Source: Latilactobacillus fuchuensis DSM 14340 = JCM 11249
GTDB lineage: Bacteria > Bacillota > Bacilli > Lactobacillales > Lactobacillaceae
DNA length: 34,466 nt
Assembly (NCBI RefSeq): GCF_000615805.1
Contig: NZ_BAMJ01000027.1
Span: 1-34,466 of the forward strand
Direction: 5' to 3'
Below, piece after piece: positions 1 through 10,800 of the stretch (positions within the stretch are counted from its first letter, which is position 1; each line of letters opens with the position of its first letter). Both the position numbers and the translations under genes were made by a program. Below the pieces are notes generated by a model. The model worked only from the letters and a program-made list of their open reading frames with translations. It did not search any database and was not told where the DNA came from.

Positions 1-1722
1 CACCTAAATTTAATTAAACAAACAAAACCTAAATACTGGCAACTGATTGTCGGCTTGTTATTAGGGTTAGTGGCCACTGGCGTTCAATTAGCGGTCCCGA
101 GTTACGCCAAAGATTTAATTAATAGTTTTAGCTACGGGATGAATCCCTATTTAATGGTCGGAATTGTGGGCTTGTTTATAGTGAGTGCAATCGTTAGTGC
201 GCTTTCGGGTTCGCTGCTCGGTTTCTTCGGTGAAGATGTCGTTCGTAAACTCCGAACTACGATTTGGCATAAGTTATTACATTTACCGGTTGGCTATTAT
301 GATGAGGTCAAGTCGGGCGAAATGACGTCGCGCTTAGTGAATGATTCGACGCAGATTAAGCAGTTGTTATCCCAATCATTTCCCGGATTAGTGACGGCGA
401 TTCTAACAATTGTGGGTGCACTAGCGATTATGTTGTTCATGGACTGGAAAATGACGTTGATTATGGCGATTTCAATTCCATTGATCATGGTCGTGTTGCT
501 CCCCGTCGCTCAGAAATCGCGTCAAATTGGTCATTTACGGCAAGATGCGTTAGCCAAGTTCAACGGTGAAACGGATGAAACGTTAAGTGAAATCCGTTTG
601 GTTAAATCATCGAATGCTGAAGACCAAGCTGCCGTCCAGGGTGAAAATGAGGTGCAAACTCTTTATCAAATCGGTCTTAAAGAAGCGATTTACGATTCCG
701 TGGCGGGACCGATTATGACCGCAGTGATGATGGGAATTATCATTGGGATTTTAGCTTATGGCTCCGCACGAGTGGCGCAAGGAACGATGACGATTGGGGC
801 GATGCTCTCATTTCTAATGTATCTTTTCCAATTGATGGGTCCGGCAATGACGTTAGGCCAGTTTATGACCACGTTGTCGAAAGCGAGTGGTTCGACTGAA
901 CGATTGCAAGAATTAATGAACGAGCCTGAAGAAGATTTCGCACAAGGCACAGCAGTCGCCGTTGACGGTCAAACTTTAAAAATGGCCCATGTTGATTTCA
1001 GTTACGACGACAGCAAAATTATTTTGCAAGATTTATCGTTTGAAGCTCAACCGAATACGGTCGTCGCTTTTGCAGGGCCTTCCGGCGGTGGAAAATCGAC
1101 GATATTTAGTTTATTAGAACGGTATTATCAGCCGGATGCGGGGCAAATCACGATTGGCGACACGGCGATTGACACTGTTGCATTGGCCGATTGGCGTCGT
1201 CAGATTGGGTTTGTCAGTCAAGATTCAGCGATTATGGCCGGTACAATTCGCGCTAATTTAACGTACGGTTTAACGGCGACTTATTCGGACGAGCAATTGT
1301 GGCACGTGTTGGCTTTAGCCTATGCCGAAGATTTTGTCCGGGAAATGCCAGATGGTCTTGAAACGGAAGTTGGAACCCGCGGCGTGAAAGTTTCGGGTGG
1401 GCAACGCCAACGGTTAGCGATTGCGCGGGCCTTCTTACGCGATCCGCAAATTCTAATGTTAGATGAAGCGACTGCCAGTCTGGATTCCGAATCGGAAGCG
1501 ATGGTTCAAAAAGCTTTGGAAACCTTAATGAAAGGCCGAACCACTCTGGTGATTGCCCATCGACTCAGTACGATTGTGGATGCGGATCAAATTTATTTTA
1601 TCGAACAGGGCCACGTTTCCGGTGCGGGGACGCATGCCGAATTAGTCGCGAAACACCCACTATATCGGGAATATGTTGAAACCCAATTTAAACAAGCGCA
1701 AAAACCAACTTTAATGAATTAG
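1..1722 (+). CDS. ABC multidrug-type exporter, fused permease/ATPase (5' end outside window)
   Basis: This is a half-transporter of the LmrA/BmrA (ABCB-like) family that would sit in the cytoplasmic membrane as a homodimer and export lipophilic compounds. The frame is open to base 1 and reads HLNLIKQTKPKYWQLIVG before the first TTG at 55, so the true start lies upstream. The first ~300 residues hold the transmembrane domain with about five or six hydrophobic segments. The nucleotide-binding domain follows with a Walker A (GPSGGGKST), Q-loop region (VSQDSAIMAG), ABC signature (VSGGQRQR), Walker B (ILMLDEATAS) and H-loop (VIAHRLST), all intact. A terminator lies directly after the stop, so it ends its transcription unit. 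The family is certain; the substrate cannot be read from sequence. Confidence 0.93.
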   Translation, partial: HLNLIKQTKPKYWQLIVGLLLGLVATGVQLAVPSYAKDLINSFSYGMNPYLMVGIVGLFIVSAIVSALSGSLLGFFGEDVVRKLRTTIWHKLLHLPVGYYDEVKSGEMTSRLVNDSTQIKQLLSQSFPGLVTAILTIVGALAIMLFMDWKMTLIMAISIPLIMVVLLPVAQKSRQIGHLRQDALAKFNGETDETLSEIRLVKSSNAEDQAAVQGENEVQTLYQIGLKEAIYDSVAGPIMTAVMMGIIIGILAYGSARVAQGTMTIGAMLSFLMYLFQLMGPAMTLGQFMTTLSKASGSTERLQELMNEPEEDFAQGTAVAVDGQTLKMAHVDFSYDDSKIILQDLSFEAQPNTVVAFAGPSGGGKSTIFSLLERYYQPDAGQITIGDTAIDTVALADWRRQIGFVSQDSAIMAGTIRANLTYGLTATYSDEQLWHVLALAYAEDFVREMPDGLETEVGTRGVKVSGGQRQRLAIARAFLRDPQILMLDEATASLDSESEAMVQKALETLMKGRTTLVIAHRLSTIVDADQIYFIEQGHVSGAGTHAELVAKHPLYREYVETQFKQAQKPTLMN

Positions 1723-1726
1723 ACTT

Positions 1727-1761
1727 AAAAACGGGCGCAGTTTGACCCGTTTTTCGTTTTT
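1727..1761 (+). terminator. Rho-independent terminator after the ABC exporter
   Basis: A nine-base stem, AAAAACGGG at 1727-1735 pairing with CCCGTTTTT at 1746-1754, closes a 10-base loop and is followed by more T residues. It lies 4 bases after the exporter stop codon. Confidence 0.85.
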
Positions 1762-1839
1762 AATGGTGGTCAGTAGAATTCTAAATTAAGTTGGTGCATA
1801 ATAGATAATACGATTAATTATCAGGTATGGGAGAATAAT

Positions 1840-3912
1840 ATGTATGAATTATATTTAGTCGCGCTGTTATTGGTGGGGGTCATCGGTGCGAACGTTTTGA
1901 AACAATTTCTACCGCAAATTCCGGAAGCTTTTATTCTGATTGCGACCGGTTGGGGACTCTCTTTTATCCCGATTTTTAAGCAGTTTCAGTTAGAACCTGA
2001 GTTTTTTATGTTGCTGATTATTGCACCGTTGATGTTTATCGACGGTCAAAAACAATCGTTCAATAAAATTCGGAAGAGATTCCAAGGGATTTTCTTATTA
2101 TCAGTGGTGTTAGCTGTTTTGACGGCAGCGGTTGTCGGAGTGGTGGCTCATCAAATTGAAGCGCAATGGACGTTACCGTTGGCGATTGCCTTAGCGGCGA
2201 TTGTCACGCCAACCGATGCGGTGGCGGTGAAGTCACTGACCGGCAACAATGAGTTGCCTGGTGGCGTCGGTGAAGCCTTAGAGTTAGAATCGCTATTTAA
2301 TGATGCAACTGGTTTGGTGATGTTAGATCTCGCGTTGTCGGTTTTATCGCGAGGCACCTTTTCAGTGGTTGATGGTATTGGTCATTTCCTATTTGTCGCG
2401 GTGGGCGGTATCTTAATTGGGATTGCCGGTGGTTTCTTACTCGTTATGTTACGCTTCAATTTAAACATGCGTGGTAAGAATCCGGAATTAACGACGATTC
2501 CGATCAGTTTATTGACGCCGTTTGCGATTTATTTATTGGCGGAACATTTTGGGACCTCCGGGATCTTAGCCGTTGTTGCCACTGGGATTGAACATAATTG
2601 GGAAGCCAACCGTTTGCGCTTAACGTCGACCAACGTGCAATTGACTTCGCGGACGATTTGGAACATTGTCACAGACGTGTTAAACGATGTCGTGTTCCTA
2701 ATATTGGGACTATCATTACCAACCGTCTTCCAAAATACGTTGACGATTGGCTGGTTAGGCACCGTCCAATTAATCGGGATTAGTCTCTTAATCTACCTGA
2801 TTATGTTGGGTATTCGGTATTTTTGGGCCTTGCGGGGCGACAATCCTGAGATGGTGACCTTCTTCGGTCGCCGTGCCGATCAAGATCATCGGTTTAACGC
2901 ACAAATTTTTGCCATCAGTGGGGTTCATGGAACAGTGACGTTAGCGATGGCGTTATCGTTGCCAACCAAGATTGCGGGCCACACTTTTCCGTATCGTAAT
3001 GAACTAATTATGGTCGCGATGTTTGTGATTTTAATCAGTATGATTGTCAGCGCGCTCGTCTTACCGCGGAAATTACCGGAAAAAGCGGAAGCCTACACAC
3101 TCGATGATTTAAATCACATTCGTAATAAGATGGTTGATTACGCGATTCTACAAATCCGGGGCACGATTGAAGACCATGCGACGCGTGAAGCGGTCACGGC
3201 TCAACTGCAATCGCAGAAGCAGAATAATCCGGGAGTGGATCGTATCGCTCGCGGGGCTAATTACCAACAAGTATTGGGTGATACCAAAGAAGTCATGGAC
3301 ACCTTTATTCATGGCGATTACGTCAGTGACCATTACAGTGCGATGACGATTAAAGTTTATAATAATATTTTGCAACATTCGTTAACCAATACTACGAAAC
3401 CACGGCTAGGACATCGCATGAAAAAATCAATGAAACATGCGTACCGAGAGGTCGTTTGGCATACAGCCCATGGCGTGATTACGAAACGGCAAAAAAGTCA
3501 GTTTCGCCAACGTCGATTAGAAGACGATCCGCAGTATTCGAAGAAGGTTCAACAATGGCAGACCGTTCGTTTGGAATTATTAGCGTTAAATGATGACGTT
3601 ACCGGTGTGGTTGATCAATATTTAGACCGGGTTTTAAAAACGCGGTTGGAACAGAAATTTAGTGATAATGACCACATTTATATGGCGCGCAACGTCATCA
3701 ATCACTTCTTTGATAACGTTAAACACGAATATCGCCAAGAAGCAGTGGTTGTCGATGGCACCATCTATATGCGGGCCTTCCAGTGTGAATATGATTTTAT
3801 TCAAAAAGGGTTGAACGATGGTTTCATTAGCCAAACCATTGCGAGCACGTTATATACTGAAATTAACCAGGCGCAATTGTTGCAGACACAGCAATTGGCA
3901 TTGGCGGAATAG
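1840..3912 (+). CDS. Na+/H+ antiporter, CPA1 (NhaP/NhaK-like) family
   Basis: A 690-residue membrane antiporter expected to exchange Na+ (or K+) for H+ for pH and salt homeostasis. Residues ~1-410 contain about 12 hydrophobic segments. The CPA1 core motifs are present: the ATVTPTD-like stretch AIVTPTDAVAV (~residues 120-130) and the following ESLFNDATGLV (~150-160), which carries the ion-binding Asp of this family. From ~residue 415 a charged cytoplasmic tail of ~275 residues follows, as in other long NhaP-type proteins. The start is ATG with GGGAG 6 bases upstream. It is monocistronic as far as can be seen: a terminator precedes it and a 66-base gap follows. No frameshift is visible. Ion selectivity is not determinable. 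Confidence 0.9.
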   Translation: MYELYLVALLLVGVIGANVLKQFLPQIPEAFILIATGWGLSFIPIFKQFQLEPEFFMLLIIAPLMFIDGQKQSFNKIRKRFQGIFLLSVVLAVLTAAVVGVVAHQIEAQWTLPLAIALAAIVTPTDAVAVKSLTGNNELPGGVGEALELESLFNDATGLVMLDLALSVLSRGTFSVVDGIGHFLFVAVGGILIGIAGGFLLVMLRFNLNMRGKNPELTTIPISLLTPFAIYLLAEHFGTSGILAVVATGIEHNWEANRLRLTSTNVQLTSRTIWNIVTDVLNDVVFLILGLSLPTVFQNTLTIGWLGTVQLIGISLLIYLIMLGIRYFWALRGDNPEMVTFFGRRADQDHRFNAQIFAISGVHGTVTLAMALSLPTKIAGHTFPYRNELIMVAMFVILISMIVSALVLPRKLPEKAEAYTLDDLNHIRNKMVDYAILQIRGTIEDHATREAVTAQLQSQKQNNPGVDRIARGANYQQVLGDTKEVMDTFIHGDYVSDHYSAMTIKVYNNILQHSLTNTTKPRLGHRMKKSMKHAYREVVWHTAHGVITKRQKSQFRQRRLEDDPQYSKKVQQWQTVRLELLALNDDVTGVVDQYLDRVLKTRLEQKFSDNDHIYMARNVINHFFDNVKHEYRQEAVVVDGTIYMRAFQCEYDFIQKGLNDGFISQTIASTLYTEINQAQLLQTQQLALAE

Positions 3913-3978
3913 ATACTGGATTCGTTGGAATAGTTTGTTAATGAGTCGCTAACTATAAATGAAATTGGGGGTATTCTG

Positions 3979-4791
3979 ATGCTTGTCAAAAAAATGAGTG
4001 TTTCCACCACAAGTCCGGCTTTTATGCAGACTTATCTGTTAGATAACACGGTCGAAATTAATCAACAGCGGAAACGGCCTTTACTGATGATTTGTCCGGG
4101 AGGTGGGTACGAGTTTACGTCCGACCGTGAAGCGGAACCAATTGCGATGCAAGCGTTGGCTAAGGGCTATCACGCTTGCGTGCTAAGATACAGCCTAAGT
4201 CCAAAAGCTCACTTTCCTGAATCGCTATTAGAATTAGCAACGGCTGTTAGTTTAGTTCGTGAGAACGCAGAAGAGTGGCATGTGGATACTGATAAAATCA
4301 TTGTTACCGGTTTTTCGGCTGGCGGGCATTTAGCAGCTAGTTTAGGTGTTTTTTGGAATAAAACTTGGTTTCGGCACTTATTGGATAAGCCGGATTTAGC
4401 ACAACCGAACGGTTTATTATTGGCTTATCCGGTAATTTCTAATGGCGAATATGGCCATCAAAATTCATTTAAAGCGCTACTAGGGGCTGACTATAACAAT
4501 CCAGAGAAACGATTCTTAACCTCTTTGGAGAATCAGGTTGACGAGCAGACACCTAGAACTTTTATTTGGCACACAGGAGCAGATGAAACGGTTCCAATGG
4601 AGAATAGTTTGTTATTTGCCCAAAAATTAAGGGCTAATCAAGTACCATTTAGCTTACATATTTTTCTAAATGGTGGGCATGGGTTAAGTCTCGCCGTTAA
4701 AGAAACAGAAAGTCGCTACGGTAATGGTGTTCAAAGTGAAGTTGCTCAATGGTTTAACTTGTTTGATCAATGGGTCAAAACTAATTTTTAA
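3979..4791 (+). CDS. Alpha/beta hydrolase (BD-FAE/acetyl esterase-like)
   Basis: A 270-residue soluble esterase-type hydrolase without signal peptide or membrane segment. The catalytic elements are visible: oxyanion-hole region CPGGGYEF (~35-42), nucleophile elbow GFSAG with Ser113, acid in GADETVP (Asp202) and His234 in NGGHG. Such proteins hydrolyse acetyl or other short-chain esters, often on carbohydrates; the substrate here is unknown. The ATG at 3979 is preceded by TGGGGG at a 7-base spacing, which favours it over the internal ATG at 3994. It lies 66 bases after the antiporter on the same strand with no evident terminator between them, and beside the sugar island, which fits an accessory deacetylase but does not prove it. 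Confidence 0.85.
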   Translation: MLVKKMSVSTTSPAFMQTYLLDNTVEINQQRKRPLLMICPGGGYEFTSDREAEPIAMQALAKGYHACVLRYSLSPKAHFPESLLELATAVSLVRENAEEWHVDTDKIIVTGFSAGGHLAASLGVFWNKTWFRHLLDKPDLAQPNGLLLAYPVISNGEYGHQNSFKALLGADYNNPEKRFLTSLENQVDEQTPRTFIWHTGADETVPMENSLLFAQKLRANQVPFSLHIFLNGGHGLSLAVKETESRYGNGVQSEVAQWFNLFDQWVKTNF

Positions 4792-4887
4792 GGCTTAAAA
4801 GATCAATATTGAGTACGATGATAGATTTTGAAGCATAAACAACAACAAGCTGTGACAGAACTCGGTTATCAATTGAGTATCAAGTTG

Positions 4888-4926
4888 AAAAATCGCCTAT
4901 CCTGAACTAAGGATAGACGATTTTTT
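4888..4926 (+). terminator. Strong hairpin terminator, probably bidirectional
   Basis: Arms at 4888-4902 and 4911-4925 pair over about 14 of 15 positions (one C/A mismatch) around an 8-base loop. The left arm begins with AAAAA and the right arm ends with TTTTTT, so it can end both the esterase (plus) and the GH1-GH42 operon (minus). Confidence 0.85.
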
Positions 4927-5025
4927 GATTTGAACGGAAATTGATGAGTTCTGGCGCGCGTCAAAGAATAATGTTCGTTTAATATCAGAATACAACGACT
5001 TATGTCACGGCCCCTTTAGTTTAAC

Positions 5026-7039
5026 TTAAGATTTCTTTACTCGGAAAATCAATACCGCAAATGGATCTAGCGTTAATTGTTCGGAGTAAGTTTGACCAGA
5101 AAGTAAGTCAACTTGGCCCGGGTACGGATTGATGGTCGGTTGTGTTTGATCAGTGGTATTGATCACGAAGTGGAACGCTTCATCAGTCGTTTCGCGGGTC
5201 GTGATTTCAACGTGTGGATTATGTTGTTCCTGAATTTGAGTCAGCGGTATGAGGTTGATTAATAACTTGTTTAGGAAGTCAGAATCGGGTTCCGTACCGA
5301 TGTAGTAGGCTTTGCCGGCGCCAAAATGGTTAACGGTGACAGCTGGTGTGCTTGATAAAAGACCGAATCGCCGTAATAAGCGAGTGGCTCAGCTGTTGAT
5401 ACTTGAATCAGATCACAGAGCGTTGTGCCGGTGCCTAACACGTTGGTTTGTTGATCGACTAAGGCAACGCTTTGTTCATTAGGCAGTGCGTCGGTCTCAT
5501 CAAACGTTAAACCGAGGACCTCATGAAAGGCGCCCGGATACCCACCCGGAATGATGTGGTCGTGATCATCGGTTAGACCGGCCATGGTGGTGGTCACAAA
5601 TTGGCCGCCATGAGCCACGTATTCGCTGACTTTAGCCGTGAATTGAGCATTAGCGGCGTATAGTTTAGGCGCTAATACTAAGTCATAATCGATGAGGGCC
5701 ATGTCAGTCGAAATTAAATCGACGGCGATGCCCGCTTGGTAGAACAGCGCATAATAGCGGTGGACCATTTGAACGTAATCTAGTTTGGTCGTCGGTCCGA
5801 TTGAATTTTCAAGGCCCCAAAAACTATCCCAATCGAAAACTAAGGCAACTTGGGCCTTTTTAGAGGTGTCGAGTAGGCTAGCGGGTAGCTGTTGAAAATC
5901 AGTGCCTAACTGGGCGATCTCTTTAAAAATTCGACCAGTCGTTTGACCGCTGTGGGGAATAATTGCGCCGTGGAATTTTTCAGCGCCACTTAATGATTGT
6001 TTGAGTTGGAAGAACTGGACACTGTTGGCCCCGTGCGCGATGGCTTGGAAGCTAAACATACGAACTTCGCCCGGTTTTTTGAGCGCGTTAAACGGTTGCC
6101 AATTTTGTTGATTTGGCGTCTGCTCCATCAATAGGAATGGTTTTTGTTTCAAACCAAACATCAAATCGTGTTGCATGGCCGTATAACTAGCCGGAGTGTC
6201 GTAGCTGGATAATTATCCCAAGAAATGATGTCCATTTCGGGCGCCCATTTGAAATAATCGAGATCCTTTTGACTGCCCATTAAATTAGTGGTCATTGGGG
6301 TCGTCGCATCAAACTGGCGAATAATATCGCGTTCCATGGTGTAGTTGGCGAGCAAACTATCGGATTGGAACCGTTGATAGTCAAGTGCGGCGCCCCCTAA
6401 AACCGGTTTGCCATTTGAGAATAAATCCGTAGTGCGCATGGGTGGCAGAATGTCGATCCAGTCCGTGTACGTGTGGCTCCAAAAATGACTGTTCCAAGCG
6501 GAATTGAGGGTATCAATATCGCCGTAACGAACTTGAAGCCAGTCGCGGAAAGCCTGAGCACAGTTGTCGCAATAGCAAAGGCCACCGTATTCATTAGAAA
6601 TGTGCCAATAAGCTAAGTTTGGCAGATTGGCAAAACGTTCGGCGAGTTGTGTGACCAGTTGACTGGCGAGACGTTGGAAATCAGGATTGTTAGGACATGC
6701 ATTATGGCGTTTGCCGTGTTGTTGTTGAATCCCATTTGGATTGACGCGGCCGACTGCAGGGTATTGGCGTACTAGCCATGCGGGTAAGGCAGCAGTTGCA
6801 GTCGCGAGGACGATTTTAAAATTATATTTAGTCAGTAGCTTGATGATTTTTTTAAGTTTCGTGAAATCAAACTGACCTTCAGCCGGTTCTAAGAGCGCCC
6901 ACGAAAAGACGTTAATGGTGGCTGAGTTGATATGGGCTTGTTGCAGCAATTGGATATCAGATTCCCAAGAATTTTCGGGCCACTGTTCTGGATTATAGTC
7001 GCCACCAAATAGCATTTGTTGACCAAGTGTTTTATCCAT
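5026..7039 (-). pseudogene. GH42 beta-galactosidase, interrupted by two single-base frameshifts
   Basis: Glycoside hydrolase family 42 enzymes release terminal beta-galactose in the cytoplasm. The start is ATG at 7039 (MDKTLGQQML), with GGAGGT 8 bases upstream overlapping the end of the GH1 gene. The acid/base Glu150 (HISNEYGG) and the metal-site cysteines (C115, C155, C157, C160) are in the first frame. Near 6203-6205 one base is missing: NYPA should continue YDTPASYTAMQHDLM in the next frame, which holds the nucleophile Glu306 (LLMEQTPN). Near 5350-5351 another base is missing: SVFYQ should continue TPAVTVNHFGAGK in the third frame, ending at the TAA at 5026-5028. Restoring two bases gives 671 residues, the normal family length, with nothing else missing. 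As written, the translation stops after about 290 residues, so it is either a pseudogene or an assembly error. It would be co-transcribed with the GH1 gene. Confidence 0.88.
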
Positions 7040-7040
7040 G

Positions 7041-8542
<1,502 letters not shown>

Positions 8543-8607
8543 ACCATAAAAAAAGTTGGAAGTAATTAGCGATATTAATGGCAAAATAGTAGAAAATGAA
8601 ACTAGAT

Positions 8608-9425
8608 CTATTTATAGAATCCACGGAATTTACCTGGGGTTACGCGTTCGCTACGCTTGAACATTGCAATAAAATAACTATTTGTTTGGAAGCCGACTTG
8701 GCGCCCGATTTCTTCAATTGATAAATTGGGTTGATTTAATAATAATTCTTTGGCTTTGAGAATTCGATAATCTAAAAGCACTTGATGCGGCGAAATGCTT
8801 GATTATTCCTAAAAACTTCTAAAACGTATTGTAAACTGTAGTTAGTCAGTTTAACGAAATCTTGGTTATCGATAGGTTGCTGGTAATGGCGATGAATGTA
8901 GTGCAAAATCGGTTCAACGATTTTTTTATTCAATTGATAATTATTCGGATTTTTAACCCGGTACTTCTTAATCAATAATAGAAATTGATAGACGAGTGCG
9001 GAAGAGGCATATGGGTCGGCATCATCTTGACTAAATTCTGTATGTGAGTTCTGAATAAAGTTAGCCAAGGTAGCATCGGGTTGCTGAATGGATAAATAAT
9101 CATTAAAGCCTAAAATAGTGGTGATTTCGGAAATTAACGCACCACCGAATGTGAAATAGCCGGTTCGCCATTCAGGACTGGTTGCGTGGTAGGTATGGGG
9201 AATGTCTTGATTAATTAAAATACCAGTTCCGGGGGTTAATAGGATTTCTTGATTTTCAATCACCACTACGCCACTACCGGAATAGGTTTGGAGCCAATGA
9301 ACATACGGATAGCCGGCTGGTCGTGAAACGTCTTCTTGAAACCAGTTATAACCAATTCTATCAATGAAAAGTGGGAGTGAACGATCTTTGTTTTTAAAAC
9401 TATATCTCAATGAACTCACCTTCAA
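8608..9425 (-). pseudogene. AraC-family sugar regulator with one frameshift in the DNA-binding domain
   Basis: The N-terminal ~140 residues form a cupin-like sensing domain (LLTPGTGILINQDIPHTYH). The first helix-turn-helix follows (PIDNQDFVKLTNYSLQYVLEVFRNNQ). At 8797-8798 one base is missing; as written the protein ends ~10 residues later, at the stop at 8772. The adjacent frame continues exactly as an AraC second helix-turn-helix should (ISPHQVLLDYRILKAKELL, then EEIGRQVGFQTNSYFIAMFKR) up to the TAG at 8608-8610. The full product would be ~270 residues. The start is uncertain: TTG at 9425 gives the longest frame, but TTG at 9410 has GAAGGTGAG just upstream. It is divergent from the PTS gene and upstream of GH1-GH42, so it most likely activates both. 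The indel may be real or an assembly error. Confidence 0.85.
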
Positions 9426-9449
9426 TTTCTTGTATTTATCAATAAATAT

Positions 9450-9478
9450 CTGTAATTACAATACCATTTAATTATGAT
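9450..9478 (+). promoter_or_regulatory. Weak candidate promoter for PTS EIIC-GH31
   Basis: CTGTAA (9450-9455) and TATGAT (9473-9478) are spaced by 17 bases, 35 bases before the PTS start codon. The poor -35 would fit dependence on the divergent AraC-type activator. This is only a consensus match by eye. Confidence 0.3.
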
Positions 9479-9513
9479 AATGTGAACGTATTGAACGAAA
9501 GGTGGAGTTATAA

Positions 9514-10764
9514 ATGAAAGCGTTAACTGGATGGTTCCAGAATAAATTTAGTCCAACATTAGCAAGAATCAGTAATATGAAGTATTTAATTGCACTACGA
9601 GACGGCATGATTATTACCGTACCGTTTACCATTTTTGGTAGTATCTTCATGATCATTGCCAATTTACCAATTAATGGTTGGAGCGATTTAATCGCGCCGA
9701 TTTTGCCAAAATTACAAGCACCCGTCACAGTTACTTTTGGAATTCTAGCATTAATCGTCGCCGTTGGGATGAGTTATCAAACCTCAAAAGCTAATAAAAT
9801 TGATCCGTTAGCCGGAACGGCCATCGGTGTGATTTCATTCTTAATTTGTATGTTAGATTCAAAATTTGCCATCGATCCTTCAACTTTAGGGTCAGGTGGG
9901 ATGTTTACCGCGATTGTTGTTGCAATTGTTTCTAGCGAAATTATGCGGTTCTTTATTAAACGTAATATCGTGATTAAAATGCCAGAACCGGTGCCACCAG
10001 CAGTTGCGAATTCATTTGCTTCATTGATTCCTGGTGGTGCGGCTCTCTTATTTTTCTGGATTGTTCGTGTGTTATGTAATGTTCAAATCAACGATGTTAT
10101 TCAAGCGATTTTCTCACCATTAGTTGTTGGGTTAAACAGCTTCTGGGGAATGGAATTTGTTTTATTCTTAACGCTATTATTATGGACTATGGGGATTCAT
10201 GGCAACAACGTCGTCGGCGCCGTTGCGTCACCCGTTTATTTACAATTTTTAACTGGCAATATCGCCGAAGTTTCTAAAGGTCAAATGGCAACTCATATTA
10301 CCGCTGATGGTTTCTTGAACTTTGGGATGAACATTGGTGGGACTGGTGCCATCTTAGGTCTAGTCATCTGTATGCTATTTGCCCGTAGTAAGCAATATAA
10401 ACAATTAGGACGCTTAGGGATTGTTCCCGCCGTTTTCCAAATTAGTGAACCCATTATGTTCGGGTTCCCAGTTGTTTTAAACCCAACTTTGATGATTCCA
10501 TTTATCTCAGTACCCATGATTTTACAAGGGATTACTTATTTCTTAATGAAATTCCATGTGATTGGTATGGTGATTGCTCAAATTCCATGGACGACACCAA
10601 CCATTATCAACGGGTACTTAATCACCGGTGGCGACTGGCGCGCACCGCTATGGCAAGCGATTCAACTCGTAATTTCAGTACTTGTTTACTGGCCATTCTT
10701 CAAAATTTGTGATCGCGCAGCCGTCAAAGCTGAAGCCGCTGACGAATTAGCGCAACAGAATTAG
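9514..10764 (+). CDS. PTS EIIC permease, lactose/cellobiose (Lac) family
   Basis: A 416-residue membrane permease that would take up and present a disaccharide or oligosaccharide for phosphorylation. About ten hydrophobic segments are visible, with the family motifs GIHGNN (~residues 228-233), FLNFGMNIGGTGA (~268-280) and SEPIMFGFPVVLNP (~312-325), the last around the sugar-binding site of EIIC-Lac/Cel proteins. No EIIB (phospho-cysteine) or EIIA (phospho-histidine) domain is fused, and no such gene occurs in this window, so it must borrow them from elsewhere. The start ATG follows AAAGGTGGAG by 6 bases. The GH31 gene follows after 36 bases with its own GGAGG, suggesting one transcript. Confidence 0.92.
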   Translation: MKALTGWFQNKFSPTLARISNMKYLIALRDGMIITVPFTIFGSIFMIIANLPINGWSDLIAPILPKLQAPVTVTFGILALIVAVGMSYQTSKANKIDPLAGTAIGVISFLICMLDSKFAIDPSTLGSGGMFTAIVVAIVSSEIMRFFIKRNIVIKMPEPVPPAVANSFASLIPGGAALLFFWIVRVLCNVQINDVIQAIFSPLVVGLNSFWGMEFVLFLTLLLWTMGIHGNNVVGAVASPVYLQFLTGNIAEVSKGQMATHITADGFLNFGMNIGGTGAILGLVICMLFARSKQYKQLGRLGIVPAVFQISEPIMFGFPVVLNPTLMIPFISVPMILQGITYFLMKFHVIGMVIAQIPWTTPTIINGYLITGGDWRAPLWQAIQLVISVLVYWPFFKICDRAAVKAEAADELAQQN

Positions 10765-10800
10765 GATATTTGCTTTAAGTTAAACGGAGGTTTTTAAAAG

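Noticed and set aside
3940-3957. Weak inverted repeat ATAGTT..AACTAT before the esterase considered as a terminator
   Set aside because: Short, AT-rich and without a T-tract; not strong enough to call.
4828-4905. Short frame reading LKHKQQQAVTELGYQLSIKL after the esterase
   Set aside because: Only 25 codons from a TTG with no ribosome binding site, stops just upstream in frame, and its end overlaps the terminator stem. It may be a gene remnant but no family was recognised.
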